A stretch of DNA of 64,000 bases, from positions 1,319,528 through 1,383,527 of the forward strand of contig NZ_CP016201.1 in assembly GCF_001683335.1 (NCBI RefSeq), given 5' to 3'. This document shows positions 55,588 to 63,628 of the stretch, piece by piece. The position numbers and the translations under genes are program-made. The notes beneath the pieces were generated by a model. It did no database searches. It was not told the DNA's origin and was given only the letters and a program-made list of their open reading frames with translations. Within the stretch, counting starts at the first letter, position 1, and each line of letters starts with the position of its first letter. Origin of the DNA: Selenomonas sp. oral taxon 126. GTDB lineage: Bacteria > Bacillota > Negativicutes > Selenomonadales > Selenomonadaceae.

Positions 55588-55902
55588 CTATGATAGATTC
55601 GGTTCGGGCTTCATCGGCGTGATGGAGAGTGTGTAGCCCAGCGGCGTGAGGACTTTGAACAGGGTATCCAGTTGGGGGCTGCCCTTCATGCGTTCAAGAC
55701 GTGCAATCTGCGGTTGCTTTATGCCGCTGAGCTCTGCAAGACCGCGCTGTGAAAGACCTTTTTCTTCGCGTGTTTCGATCAGCTTTCCAATCAGATCGGC
55801 TTCGAATTCAATGCGGTTTCGTTCAGCAGCACTTACTTTGCGTTCGTCATTCATATAGTCGGAAAAGGTACGGTATGTTTCGCCATTGATTTCTACGCTC
55901 AT
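55588..55902 (-). CDS. XRE-family antitoxin (HigA-like), module 2
   Basis: 104 residues; helix-turn-helix REEKGLSQRGLAELSGIKQP then QIARLERMKG. N-terminal extension of about 40 residues relative to the HTH. Overlaps the toxin gene by 4 bp. Same arrangement as module 1 at 43275-43911. Confidence 0.9.
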   Translation of the reverse strand: MSVEINGETYRTFSDYMNDERKVSAAERNRIEFEADLIGKLIETREEKGLSQRGLAELSGIKQPQIARLERMKGSPQLDTLFKVLTPLGYTLSITPMKPEPNLS

Positions 55903-56264
55903 GATTTTTCGCTCCGTTCTAAAAAGTCCTTGAGTTTTAACTTTGCCTGTTGGATTTCCTTTGCAGGTGTTTTCTGGGATTTCTTTATGAAGTGGTGCAG
56001 GAGAACAAATCTATTGTCTTTCCAATAAAAGAAAAAGATGCGGTTACTCAGAGGCCGAAGCTCCCAGAGATCCCCACCAATGTGTTTGACAAATGGCATT
56101 CCGAGTCTTGTTCCGTAGAGGGATAGTGCTTTCATATAGGCGAGGATTTTCTCGCGATTGATGCGACTGGTCTTGCTTGTTTGCGCTTCTTTGGCAAGTG
56201 CATCGAGATGAGCTTCGATCTCTGATTGTCCGTTTCGGGCGTGATAGAAGATCAGTTCATACAT
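55899..56264 (-). CDS. RelE/HigB-like (Gp49 family) toxin, module 2
   Basis: 121 residues: LYGTRLGMPFVKHIGGDLWE, LRPLSNRIFFFYWKDNRFVL and HHFIKKSQKTPAKEIQQAK align block for block with module 1's toxin. Toxin-first order; likely ribosome-associated mRNase by family. Confidence 0.9.
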   Translation of the reverse strand: MYELIFYHARNGQSEIEAHLDALAKEAQTSKTSRINREKILAYMKALSLYGTRLGMPFVKHIGGDLWELRPLSNRIFFFYWKDNRFVLLHHFIKKSQKTPAKEIQQAKLKLKDFLERSEKS

Positions 56265-56282
56265 GAAAATCCCTCCACCTGC

Positions 56283-56311
56283 ATGATAACAAATTCGTTA
56301 TTAAAAGTCAA
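56283..56311 (-). promoter_or_regulatory. Promoter/operator of RelE-XRE module 2
   Basis: Minus strand TTGACT, 17-bp spacer, TATCAT. An inverted repeat ATAAC-AAATTC-GTTAT (56286-56301) fills the spacer and -10, an ideal place for autorepression by the antitoxin. Confidence 0.8.
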
Positions 56312-56335
56312 TCGATATGAGAAAGGAGTGCTGCT

Positions 56336-57277
56336 ATGGCGATTACCCCACCGACACCGCCGACACCCCCGTCGCCGCCGAAGATCACGCTCGGCGATGC
56401 GGCGCGCGACGCGCAGGCGAATACGACGCATACGACGGGCGATGCACAGGCGGAGCAGCAGGCGCGTGACTCTGTGGCGCAGGGCAATGGTGCGCTCTCG
56501 AAGACGACGACGGGTGCGCCAAAGGCAGGCGACACGGCGGAGCGTCCGAATGCTGCCGCGCGCACGGACGCGGCGAAGGGTGATGCCGTGAGCACATCTG
56601 CCGCGAAGGTGGACCGCGGGACAACGGTCGAGGGGCAGAAGGGCGCGGATGTGGCAAAGGGGCTCGATCTCGCACAGGAGAATGCGGCGCTGAAGCAGCA
56701 GCTGGCAAATACCGAGCAGAAGCCGCCCGAGGCACCGACCTCCTACACGGCGACGAGCGGTCTCTATTGGGTGGGCATGATCGGCGTGGCACTCGTCGTG
56801 GGCATTGTCGCCTTTCGCCGATTCTTTCAGAAGAAGGAGCAGACGGATGTGGAGACGGAGCCGTCGCTCGGCGAACGTATCCTTGCGCGTGAGCGCGCCG
56901 AGGAACAGGGGGCGACGTCGACGGACGCACAGGAGAAGCCGCGCACGACATCGGAGCGCGGCGCGCACGATGATCTCCTTGCGGCGGCGGAGCGCACGCG
57001 GCGTGCACGTGATACGCGCAGCGAGATCCTGCCTGAGTTCACGGGGCTGACGGCGGGCGAGGCACTCGCGCGTCTGATGGAGGAGGAGCGTGCGGATGTG
57101 CGTCCCGCCGAACGGCAGTCGGCATCGCCAAAGGCGGCACAGACGCAGCAGAGAGCCCCCGCCGCTCCTCCTCCATCTCCTGTGGTATCTGCAACGCCGC
57201 CCCCGTCGCAGCCCGTCAAGCGCATCGCGCCGCAGGAAAGCGAGGAGGAGAAGCCGCGCTTCGAGGTGCGGGTATAG
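56336..57277 (+). CDS. Proline/Ala-rich single-span membrane protein, unknown
   Basis: 313 residues. Starts with a run of Pro-Thr-Pro, then about 120 residues of low-complexity Ala/Thr/Asp sequence, a short coiled-coil (ALKQQLANTEQK), one membrane helix (GLYWVGMIGVALVVGIVAF) near residue 150 and a charged cytosolic or periplasmic tail with Pro-rich end. No signal peptide in front, so the N-terminal part may be exported as a type III/Ib topology. GAAAGGAG precedes the ATG. Function not recognised. Confidence 0.68.
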   Translation: MAITPPTPPTPPSPPKITLGDAARDAQANTTHTTGDAQAEQQARDSVAQGNGALSKTTTGAPKAGDTAERPNAAARTDAAKGDAVSTSAAKVDRGTTVEGQKGADVAKGLDLAQENAALKQQLANTEQKPPEAPTSYTATSGLYWVGMIGVALVVGIVAFRRFFQKKEQTDVETEPSLGERILARERAEEQGATSTDAQEKPRTTSERGAHDDLLAAAERTRRARDTRSEILPEFTGLTAGEALARLMEEERADVRPAERQSASPKAAQTQQRAPAAPPPSPVVSATPPPSQPVKRIAPQESEEEKPRFEVRV

Positions 57278-57315
57278 ACATATACACGTATACACGCGGC
57301 GTCATCTAAAACTTA

Positions 57316-57344
57316 TTGACAAATGCTCATGTGTGGGTGATAAT
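57316..57344 (+). promoter_or_regulatory. Promoter of ilvN-ilvC
   Basis: TTGACA (57316-57321), 17-bp spacer, GATAAT (57339-57344). The leader is about 40 nt with no leader peptide. Confidence 0.85.
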
Positions 57345-57391
57345 GAAGGGCACGAAATCACCTGCGGCGCGGCGGAGAGGAGTTTGTTATC

Positions 57392-57922
57392 ATGAAACAT
57401 GTGCTGTCCGTCTTTGTTGAGAACCAGACGGGGGTTCTGGTGCGCGTCGTGAGTATGTTTTCGCGGCGCGAGTTCAACATCGACAGCCTGTCTGTCGGCG
57501 TGACGGAGTCGCCGGATTTCTCGCGCATCACGGTCGTGATGCAGGGGGATGGGAATCTCGTCGAGCAGATGATTAAGCAGCTGGAAAAGATGCCCGTCGT
57601 GCGGGCGGTTCAGCGGCTGGACGAAAAGAGCGCAGCGTGCCGCGGCATGACGCTCATCAAGGTGCGGGCGGACGATGCGAATCGTCTCGACGTGCTCAAG
57701 ATGGGCGAGCTGTTCCGGGCGCACGTCGTCGATGTGGAGTCCTCCTCGATCATCTTTGAGATCACGGGCAGCGATGACAAGGTGACGGCATTCCTCAAGG
57801 TAATCAAACCATATGGGATCGTCGAGGTCATCCGCACGGGGCTCATTGCGCTCGAGCGGGGGGAACACACAATTTATGAACATTGTGAGGAGCGGGAGTA
57901 CTATGGCAAAAACTTACTATGA
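57392..57922 (+). CDS. ilvN: Acetolactate synthase small (regulatory) subunit
   Basis: 176 residues. N-terminal ACT domain ([35 protein letters not shown]) that binds valine, followed by the C-terminal activation domain ([21 protein letters not shown]). The last 20 bases overlap ilvC. The catalytic subunit ilvB is not upstream, contrary to the usual ilvBNC order, so it must be elsewhere. Confidence 0.93.
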   Translation: MKHVLSVFVENQTGVLVRVVSMFSRREFNIDSLSVGVTESPDFSRITVVMQGDGNLVEQMIKQLEKMPVVRAVQRLDEKSAACRGMTLIKVRADDANRLDVLKMGELFRAHVVDVESSSIIFEITGSDDKVTAFLKVIKPYGIVEVIRTGLIALERGEHTIYEHCEEREYYGKNLL

Positions 57923-58919
57923 TCAGGATGTCAACTGGAGCGTGCTCGAGGGCAAGACGGTCGCGGTCATCGGCTACGGCAGTCAGGGGCATGCACACGC
58001 GCTGAACCTCAAGGACAGCGGAATCAATGTCGTCATTGGGCTCTATGCGGGCTCGAAATCGGCGAAGCTCGCCGAGGAAGACGGGCTGAAGGTTCTCCCC
58101 GTGGCAGAGGCGGTAAAGCAGGCAGATGTCACGATGATCCTCATTCCGGACGAGAAGCAGGCGGCGCTCTACAAGAGCGAGATTGCGCCGAACCTTAGAC
58201 CTAACAGTGCACTCGCGTTCGCACACGGCTTCAACATCCATTTCAACCAGATCGTCCCCGCCGATGACATCGACGTGTTCATGGTTGCACCGAAGGGTCC
58301 CGGTCACCTCGTCCGCCGTACGTTCCGCGAGGGCGGCGGCGTTCCCGATGTGTTCGCGGTCGGACAGGATGCGACGGGCACATGCTTTGACCTCGCGCTG
58401 GCGTACGCACGCGGCATCGGCGGCACGCGCGCGGGCGTCATTCAGACGACGTTCCAGGAGGAGACGGAGACCGATCTCTTCGGTGAGCAGGTCGTTCTTT
58501 GCGGCGGCGTGACCCACCTCATCCAGAACGGCTTTGAGACGCTGATTGAGGCGGGCTATCAGCCGGAGATCGCATACTTTGAGTGCTTCCACGAGATGAA
58601 GCTCATCGTCGATCTCATGTATGAGGGCGGTATGGCGAAGATGCGCAAGTCCATCTCCGACACGGCGGAGTACGGCGACTATACGCGCGGCCCGCGCATC
58701 ATCACGGATGAGACGAAGGCGGAGATGAAGAAGATCCTCGGTGAGATTCAGGACGGCACGTTTGCGCGTCAGTGGCTCACGGAGAACAATGCGGCAGGGC
58801 GCGCGAACTTCCTCGCGGAGCGCCGCATCCACGCAGAGCATCCGATCGAGGAGGTCGGAAAGGAGCTGCGCGGCATGATGTCGTGGCTCAAGGACGGCGC
58901 GGATCTGCGTAAGGACTAA
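57903..58919 (+). CDS. ilvC: Ketol-acid reductoisomerase (class I)
   Basis: 338 residues. Nucleotide-binding [17 protein letters not shown] with loop [16 protein letters not shown] (Ser residues where the NADPH phosphate binds), then [19 protein letters not shown]-type [12 protein letters not shown], and the Mg-binding E-rich C-terminal domain ([33 protein letters not shown]). Second and third steps of Val/Leu/Ile synthesis. ATG 57903 is inside the ilvN end. Confidence 0.97.
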   Translation: MAKTYYDQDVNWSVLEGKTVAVIGYGSQGHAHALNLKDSGINVVIGLYAGSKSAKLAEEDGLKVLPVAEAVKQADVTMILIPDEKQAALYKSEIAPNLRPNSALAFAHGFNIHFNQIVPADDIDVFMVAPKGPGHLVRRTFREGGGVPDVFAVGQDATGTCFDLALAYARGIGGTRAGVIQTTFQEETETDLFGEQVVLCGGVTHLIQNGFETLIEAGYQPEIAYFECFHEMKLIVDLMYEGGMAKMRKSISDTAEYGDYTRGPRIITDETKAEMKKILGEIQDGTFARQWLTENNAAGRANFLAERRIHAEHPIEEVGKELRGMMSWLKDGADLRKD

Positions 58920-58920
58920 C

Positions 58921-58992
58921 TCACCGCTCCCTTGCCTGCCCCGCCGCAGCGGGGAAGGGGGACCATGCGCAGCGTGGTGGAAGGAGCGCTTT
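58921..58992 (+). repeat. Dispersed repeat R4 (diverged right half)
   Basis: CCCCGCCGCAGCGGGG core with GGGGGACCATGCGCAG and GGTGGAAGGAGCGCTTTA, recognisably R1's right half. It starts one base after the ilvC stop. Confidence 0.75.
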
Positions 58993-59007
58993 ATCAAGGG
59001 CACAACA

Positions 59008-59030
59008 AAGGGGCTGCATAGCCCCTTTTT
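59008..59030 (+). terminator. Terminator-like hairpin between ilvC and leuC
   Basis: AAGGGGCT-gcat-AGCCCCTTTTT. It lies only 24 bp before the leuC start; no promoter fits in between, so it may act as a leaky or regulated terminator. Confidence 0.8.
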
Positions 59031-59053
59031 CTGTATATTTTGGAGGGCTATGA

Positions 59054-60316
59054 ATGGGCATGAATATGAGCGAGAAGATTCTCGCACGCCATGCGGGACT
59101 GGAGCACGTTGAGCCGGGGCAGCTCGTCACGTGCCGTCTCGACATGGTGCTCGCAAACGATGTGACGGGGCCGCCGTCGATCAAGGAGTTTGAAAAGACG
59201 GGATGCCCTGTCTTCGACCGTACGAAGATCGCGCTGATTCCCGATCATTTCCAGCCCGCGAAGGACATCAAGTCCTCCGAGCTGGCAAAGATCATGCGCG
59301 ACTTTGCACGAAAGCATGACATTTTGCACTACTACGAGCAGGGGCGCGTCGGCATCGAGCACGTCATCCTGCCCGAGAAGGGCATCGTTGGGCCGGGCAT
59401 GCTGACCATCGGCGCGGACTCGCATACCTGCACCTACGGCGCGGTGAACGGCTTCTCGACGGGTGTCGGCACGACCGATCTCGCAGTCGGCATGGCGACG
59501 GGCGAAGCGTGGTTCAAAGTGCCCGAGGCGATCAACGTGCATCTGACGGGCAAAAAGCCCTCGGGCATCAGCGGCAAGGATGTGATCCTGACGCTCATCG
59601 GCATGATCGGCGTGGACGGCGCGCTCTATCAGAGCCTTGAGTTCACGGGCGAGGGCGTTGCCGACCTCTCTATGACCGACCGCCTGACGATTGCGAACAT
59701 GGCGATCGAGGCGGGCGGCAAGAACGGCATTTTCCCGTACGATGATGTGTGCAGGGAATACGTCGAGGGGCGCATGACCGCGCCGTTTGAGCCGGTGCAC
59801 GCCGACCCCGACGCACAGTACGCGCGCACGGTGGAGATCAACCTCAGCGAGCTGCGCCCCGTCGTCTCGTTCCCGCATCTGCCGGAGAATACGAAGCGCG
59901 TCATGGACATCGCGGAGCCGATTGCAATCGATCAGGTCGTCATCGGTTCGTGTACGAACGGGCGGCTTGAGGATATGGCGATTGCGGCGGAGATTTTGAA
60001 GGGACATACGGTGCACGAGCGCGTGCGCTGCATCATCATCCCCGGATCGCCGTGGGTCTATCATGAGTCGATGCGGCGTGGCTATCTCGATATATTCATG
60101 GACGCGGGCGCGGCGATCTCGACACCGACCTGCGGGCCGTGTCTCGGCGGCTACATGGGCATCCTCGCGGCAGGCGAGCGGTGTGTCTCGACGACGAACC
60201 GCAATTTCCGCGGGCGCATGGGACACGTCGACAGCGAGGTCTATCTCGCAGGTCCGCACGTCGCGGCGGCAAGTGCAATACTGGGGCGGATTGCAGCCCC
60301 CGAGGAGGTGGCGTGA
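59054..60316 (+). CDS. leuC: 3-isopropylmalate dehydratase large subunit
   Basis: 420 residues, aconitase superfamily. [34 protein letters not shown] and [19 protein letters not shown] hold the three Fe-S cysteines. Isomerises 2- to 3-isopropylmalate with LeuD. Length matches the bacterial/archaeal-type LeuC of Clostridia. TGA overlaps the leuD ATG by one base. Confidence 0.96.
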   Translation: MGMNMSEKILARHAGLEHVEPGQLVTCRLDMVLANDVTGPPSIKEFEKTGCPVFDRTKIALIPDHFQPAKDIKSSELAKIMRDFARKHDILHYYEQGRVGIEHVILPEKGIVGPGMLTIGADSHTCTYGAVNGFSTGVGTTDLAVGMATGEAWFKVPEAINVHLTGKKPSGISGKDVILTLIGMIGVDGALYQSLEFTGEGVADLSMTDRLTIANMAIEAGGKNGIFPYDDVCREYVEGRMTAPFEPVHADPDAQYARTVEINLSELRPVVSFPHLPENTKRVMDIAEPIAIDQVVIGSCTNGRLEDMAIAAEILKGHTVHERVRCIIIPGSPWVYHESMRRGYLDIFMDAGAAISTPTCGPCLGGYMGILAAGERCVSTTNRNFRGRMGHVDSEVYLAGPHVAAASAILGRIAAPEEVA

Positions 60317-60819
60317 TGTTCGAGGGAAAGGTCTGGCGGTACGGCGACAACATCGACACGGACGTAATCATCCCCGCGCGGTATCTGAATACGTTCGAGC
60401 CGAAGGCGCTCGCGGCGCACTGCATGGAGGACATCGACACGACGTTCGCCGGAAATGTGGCGGAGGGCGACATCATGGTCGGTGGGCGCAACTTCGGCTG
60501 CGGTTCCTCGCGTGAGCACGCGCCGATTGCGATTGCAGCATCGGGCGTGCCCGTCGTGATTGCGGCGAGCTTTGCGCGCATCTTCTATCGCAACGGCATC
60601 AACATCGGTCTGCCGCTCCTTGAGATCGGCGATGCCGTGGAGCGGATCAGCGCGGGCGACCGTCTGCGCGTGGACACGGCAACGGGGGCGATTGAGAATC
60701 TGACGACGGGCGATACGTTCCATGCACATCCCCTGCCGGGCTTCGTGCAGGACATCGCGCGTGCGGGCGGACTCTTAAGCTACATCCGCGAGAATGGAGG
60801 ATTCCGTCATGGCGTATAA
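60316..60819 (+). CDS. leuD: 3-isopropylmalate dehydratase small subunit
   Basis: 167 residues with VWRYGDNIDTDVIIPARYLN and GGRNFGCGSSREHAPIAI (swivel-domain SSREH substrate-binding loop). Overlaps leuC by one base and leuB by 11 bases, giving a tightly coupled leuCDB set. Confidence 0.96.
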   Translation: MFEGKVWRYGDNIDTDVIIPARYLNTFEPKALAAHCMEDIDTTFAGNVAEGDIMVGGRNFGCGSSREHAPIAIAASGVPVVIAASFARIFYRNGINIGLPLLEIGDAVERISAGDRLRVDTATGAIENLTTGDTFHAHPLPGFVQDIARAGGLLSYIRENGGFRHGV

Positions 60820-61882
60820 GATAGCAGTCGTCCCCGGCGACGGCATCGGACAGGAGATCACGACGGAAGCCGTGCGCGTCCTCAAAGCCGTCGATGCGAA
60901 ATTCTCACTCGGGCTGACGTATGAGACACGCGACGCGGGCGGTACGGCATACGATAAATTCGGCACGCCGCTGCCCGAGGACACCCTCGCGGTCTGTAAA
61001 GCGTCGGACGGCGTGCTCTTCGGTGCGGTCGGCGGGACGAAGTGGGATGCGGTCGAGCCGGCGCTTCGTCCCGAGCGTGCGATTTTGGGCCTCCGCAAGG
61101 GTCTTGGGCTGTATGCGAACCTGCGCCCCGTAAAGGTCGCGGACGCACTGATCGAGCATTCGCCGCTGAAGCCTGAACTCGTGCGCGGCGTCGATCTCGT
61201 CATCGTGCGCGAGCTGATCGGCGGCATCTACTTCGGTGAGAAATGCGAGTCGGAGCAGGTGGACGGCAGTGAGCGCGCGTGGGATATGGAGAACTACTCC
61301 GTCCCCGAGGTGGAGCGCATTGCACGGCTTGCGTTCGAGACGGCACGCCTGCGCCGCTCGAAGGTCACATCCGTGGACAAGGCAAATGTCCTTGCAACCT
61401 CGCGTCTCTGGCGGCGCACAGTGACGGCGCTTGCCGAGGAGTACGCGGATGTCGCGCTCGATCATCTCTACGTCGACAACTGCGCCATGCAGCTTGCCGT
61501 GCGTCCGACGCAGTTCGATGTGATCGTGACGGGCAACCTCTTCGGCGACATTCTCTCGGATGAGGCAGCGGTCATCGGCGGCTCGATCGGGCTGATGCCG
61601 TCCGCGTCCATCGGCACGGGCACGAGCCTCTTCGAGCCGATTCACGGCAGTGCGCCTGACATTGCGGGGCAGGGGATTGCAAACCCGCTCGGGACGATTC
61701 TCTCGGCGGCAATGCTCTTGCGCTACGCGCTTCACGAGGAGGCGGCGGCGAACGCCGTCGAGGCGGCAGTGGACGCGGCGCTCGCCGAGGGCAAGCGCAC
61801 GGCGGACATCTACATCGCAGACACGGGCTGCACAAAGGTCGGCACGCGCGAGATGGCGGACGCTGTGCTCGCGCATCTGTAA
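60809..61882 (+). CDS. leuB: 3-isopropylmalate dehydrogenase
   Basis: 357 residues. NAD-dependent beta-decarboxylating dehydrogenase motifs: VVPGDGIGQEI, VRELIGGIYFGEK, VTSVDKANVLATSRLWR, NLFGDILSDEAAVIGGSIGL, EPIHGSAPDIAGQGIANP. ATG 60809 follows GGAGG with 7-nt spacing; it is preferred over 60794. Confidence 0.97.
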   Translation: MAYKIAVVPGDGIGQEITTEAVRVLKAVDAKFSLGLTYETRDAGGTAYDKFGTPLPEDTLAVCKASDGVLFGAVGGTKWDAVEPALRPERAILGLRKGLGLYANLRPVKVADALIEHSPLKPELVRGVDLVIVRELIGGIYFGEKCESEQVDGSERAWDMENYSVPEVERIARLAFETARLRRSKVTSVDKANVLATSRLWRRTVTALAEEYADVALDHLYVDNCAMQLAVRPTQFDVIVTGNLFGDILSDEAAVIGGSIGLMPSASIGTGTSLFEPIHGSAPDIAGQGIANPLGTILSAAMLLRYALHEEAAANAVEAAVDAALAEGKRTADIYIADTGCTKVGTREMADAVLAHL

Positions 61883-61885
61883 GGA

Positions 61886-62142
61886 GCGCCCCTATCGGCT
61901 CGTTTCACTCGCCACTTACTGACCTGTCCGAGAAGCAAGCCCGAAGGGTGCAGCTGAGCGGGTAACAGGTCGTATGGGAAAACCTCCCAAGAACACAAGC
62001 CGAAAGGCGCAGTGTGATTGGAAGAGGTTGACCGCTCCCCCGCTTCGGCGGGGGAAGCTAATATACCGTACTCCAACAGCCTCCCCCGTCGAAACGGGGG
62101 AGGGGGACCATGCGCAGCATGGTGGAAGGGGCGCCTTGAGCG
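61886..62142 (+). repeat. Dispersed repeat R5 (full length, interrupted)
   Basis: GCGCCCCTATCGGCTCG ... CCACTT, then a 119-bp insert, then the rest of the repeat (CCCCCGC to GGTGGAAGGGGCGCC). Removing the insert restores an R1-like copy. Confidence 0.85.
61918..62036. other. 119-nt structured insert inside R5 (possible RNA element)
   Basis: Two adjacent long stem-loops. Stem 1 (61921-61971): GACCTGT/ACAGGTC, CCG/CGG, an AGA/GAG purine internal loop, AGC/GCT, then GCCC-GAA-GGG. Stem 2 (61981-62029): AACCTC/GAGGTT, CCAA/TTGG, GA/GA internal loop, ACAC/GTGT, GCC-GAAA-GGC. GNRA tetraloop and tandem G-A mismatches are typical of folded RNA. I do not recognise the family. Confidence 0.55.
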
Positions 62143-62150
62143 CGCCAACG

Positions 62151-62193
62151 AAAAATGCGGTACGAAGTCAAAACAGCTTCGTACCGCATTTTT
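62151..62193. terminator. Bidirectional terminator between leuB and the MFS gene
   Basis: AAAAATGCGGTACGAAG ... CTTCGTACCGCATTTTT, 17 bp perfect stem around TCAAAACAG. Confidence 0.93.
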
Positions 62194-63385
62194 ATATTTC
62201 TGCGCCTCTCTTGTGTATATATCTCCACCAGACAAACAGTGCGAGTATGAGGAGAATCGACCCTGCCGTCGGAAAGAGGAAGTGCATACCGAGGTAGGTT
62301 GCGACGACGCCGCCGAGGAGCGGCCCCGTGAACCCGCCCACCTGCTGCGCGGCGAAGAGCATGCCGAAGACGCTCCCTTTTAGCTGCGCGGGCGTGTGCT
62401 GTGCAATCACGGCGTTCAGTGAGGGCTGAACCCCCGCGAGGAAGAGCCCGACGCCGAACTGCATCGCGGCGAACGGGAGCAGTGTCTCGGGGATTCCCTG
62501 CAAGGCGAGGATCATCCCTGCGCAGGACATCGCGAGGCACATGGCGACGAAGTAGCTGCGCCGTGTGCCGAAGATGCCCCAGAGCGGCGCGGACATCGCA
62601 CCCGCAATGCCGCCGAGCGAGAACACAACGCCCGCGACAAGCACGATATTCTCCATGTCTCCCGCGAGGTATTTGATGTAAGTTGTGATGACGGGCATAA
62701 GGATGAACGTCACCATCTGCGCGAGCGTGCTCACGATCATCATTGTGCGCAGGATGGGAATGCGCCAGAGATGCCACGGATTTTGCTCCTCCGCTGTGAG
62801 CGGCGCGCTCTCCTGCGGCATCGGAGGCTCCTTGATGATGAAGGTGAACGCAAGGAAGTTGATGAAGAGCGCGATACCGCCGATGTAGAAGCTCGCGCGC
62901 ATGCCGAACGCCTCCGCGAGCACGCCGCCGAGCAGCGGCCCCACGACCCCGCCCGCCGTCAGCGTTCCCTGCATGATGCCGAGTGAGAAGCCGAGCCGCT
63001 CGCGCGGCGCATAGAGCGTCATGATTGCAAGATCCATCGGCCAGAGCCCCGCCGCAAATCCCTGAAAGATGCGTACCAATACGAGCTGCTCGGGCGAGGT
63101 GACAATGCCGCCGAGGAAATAGCTCAGCGAGATGAGGAGGCTCGCACGCATTGCCATGAGGCGTTTCCCCTTGCGGTCGGCAATGCGCCCCCAGATCGGC
63201 GCCATGACCGCCGAGACGAGGAAGGTCACGGAGAACGCCACGCCCGACCAGAGATTCACCGTCGTATCGTCAACGCCAAGCTCATTCGTCAGATACATCG
63301 GCAGGAACGGAATAATCATCGTATAGCTCGCGGACATGAAGAGCACATTGCACGTCAGCAGCACGAGGACAACTTTCCAATTCAT
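62192..63385 (-). CDS. MFS drug-efflux-type transporter
   Basis: 397 residues, twelve predicted membrane helices in two halves. The loop 2-3 signature GRIADRKGKRLMAMR and motif C-like GGVVGPLLGGVLAEAFG in helix 5 mark the DHA1 family of proton antiporters. ATG 63385 (complement) follows AAAAGGGAG. A longer in-frame start to 63514 would add a hydrophilic His-rich leader without RBS. Substrate unknown. Confidence 0.88.
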   Translation of the reverse strand: MNWKVVLVLLTCNVLFMSASYTMIIPFLPMYLTNELGVDDTTVNLWSGVAFSVTFLVSAVMAPIWGRIADRKGKRLMAMRASLLISLSYFLGGIVTSPEQLVLVRIFQGFAAGLWPMDLAIMTLYAPRERLGFSLGIMQGTLTAGGVVGPLLGGVLAEAFGMRASFYIGGIALFINFLAFTFIIKEPPMPQESAPLTAEEQNPWHLWRIPILRTMMIVSTLAQMVTFILMPVITTYIKYLAGDMENIVLVAGVVFSLGGIAGAMSAPLWGIFGTRRSYFVAMCLAMSCAGMILALQGIPETLLPFAAMQFGVGLFLAGVQPSLNAVIAQHTPAQLKGSVFGMLFAAQQVGGFTGPLLGGVVATYLGMHFLFPTAGSILLILALFVWWRYIHKRGAEI

Positions 63386-63478
63386 GAGCAGACTCCCTTT
63401 TCCTATACTATCCTCTCTGTATTCTACCATGTTTTTGGGAAAATGAAACAGGTGAAGATGGGACGAATTGCCCATGCG

Positions 63479-63507
63479 TTGATTTTCTGAAAATATTGTG
63501 CTATAGT
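63479..63507 (+). promoter_or_regulatory. Promoter of the leader/exonuclease unit
   Basis: TTGATT (63479-63484), 17-bp spacer, TATAGT (63502-63507). Confidence 0.78.
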
Positions 63508-63579
63508 AATACAAACACGAAACATTTCATGCAGAAAACGCGCGTCAACTGAGCCGTGCCACAAAATACCGCAACACCG

Positions 63580-63610
63580 TCTGCCGTGCGTCATTTGCGG
63601 CAGATTTTTT
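63580..63610 (+). terminator. Intrinsic terminator/attenuator in the exonuclease leader
   Basis: TCTGCCG / CGGCAGA stem followed by six T, between the promoter at 63479 and the start codon at 63629. Transcripts ending here would be about 97 nt with no coding capacity. Confidence 0.8.
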
Positions 63611-63628
63611 CGAAAGTAAGGATTGCTC

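Noticed and set aside
57278-57391. Leader-peptide attenuation of ilvN-ilvC
   Set aside because: The leader is only about 40 nt and has no Ile/Val/Leu-rich open frame or terminator.
61918-62036. SRP RNA, tRNA or hammerhead ribozyme in the R5 insert
   Set aside because: The SRP GGAA/domain IV pattern, a cloverleaf and the hammerhead core (CTGATGA with GAAA) were all looked for and are absent.
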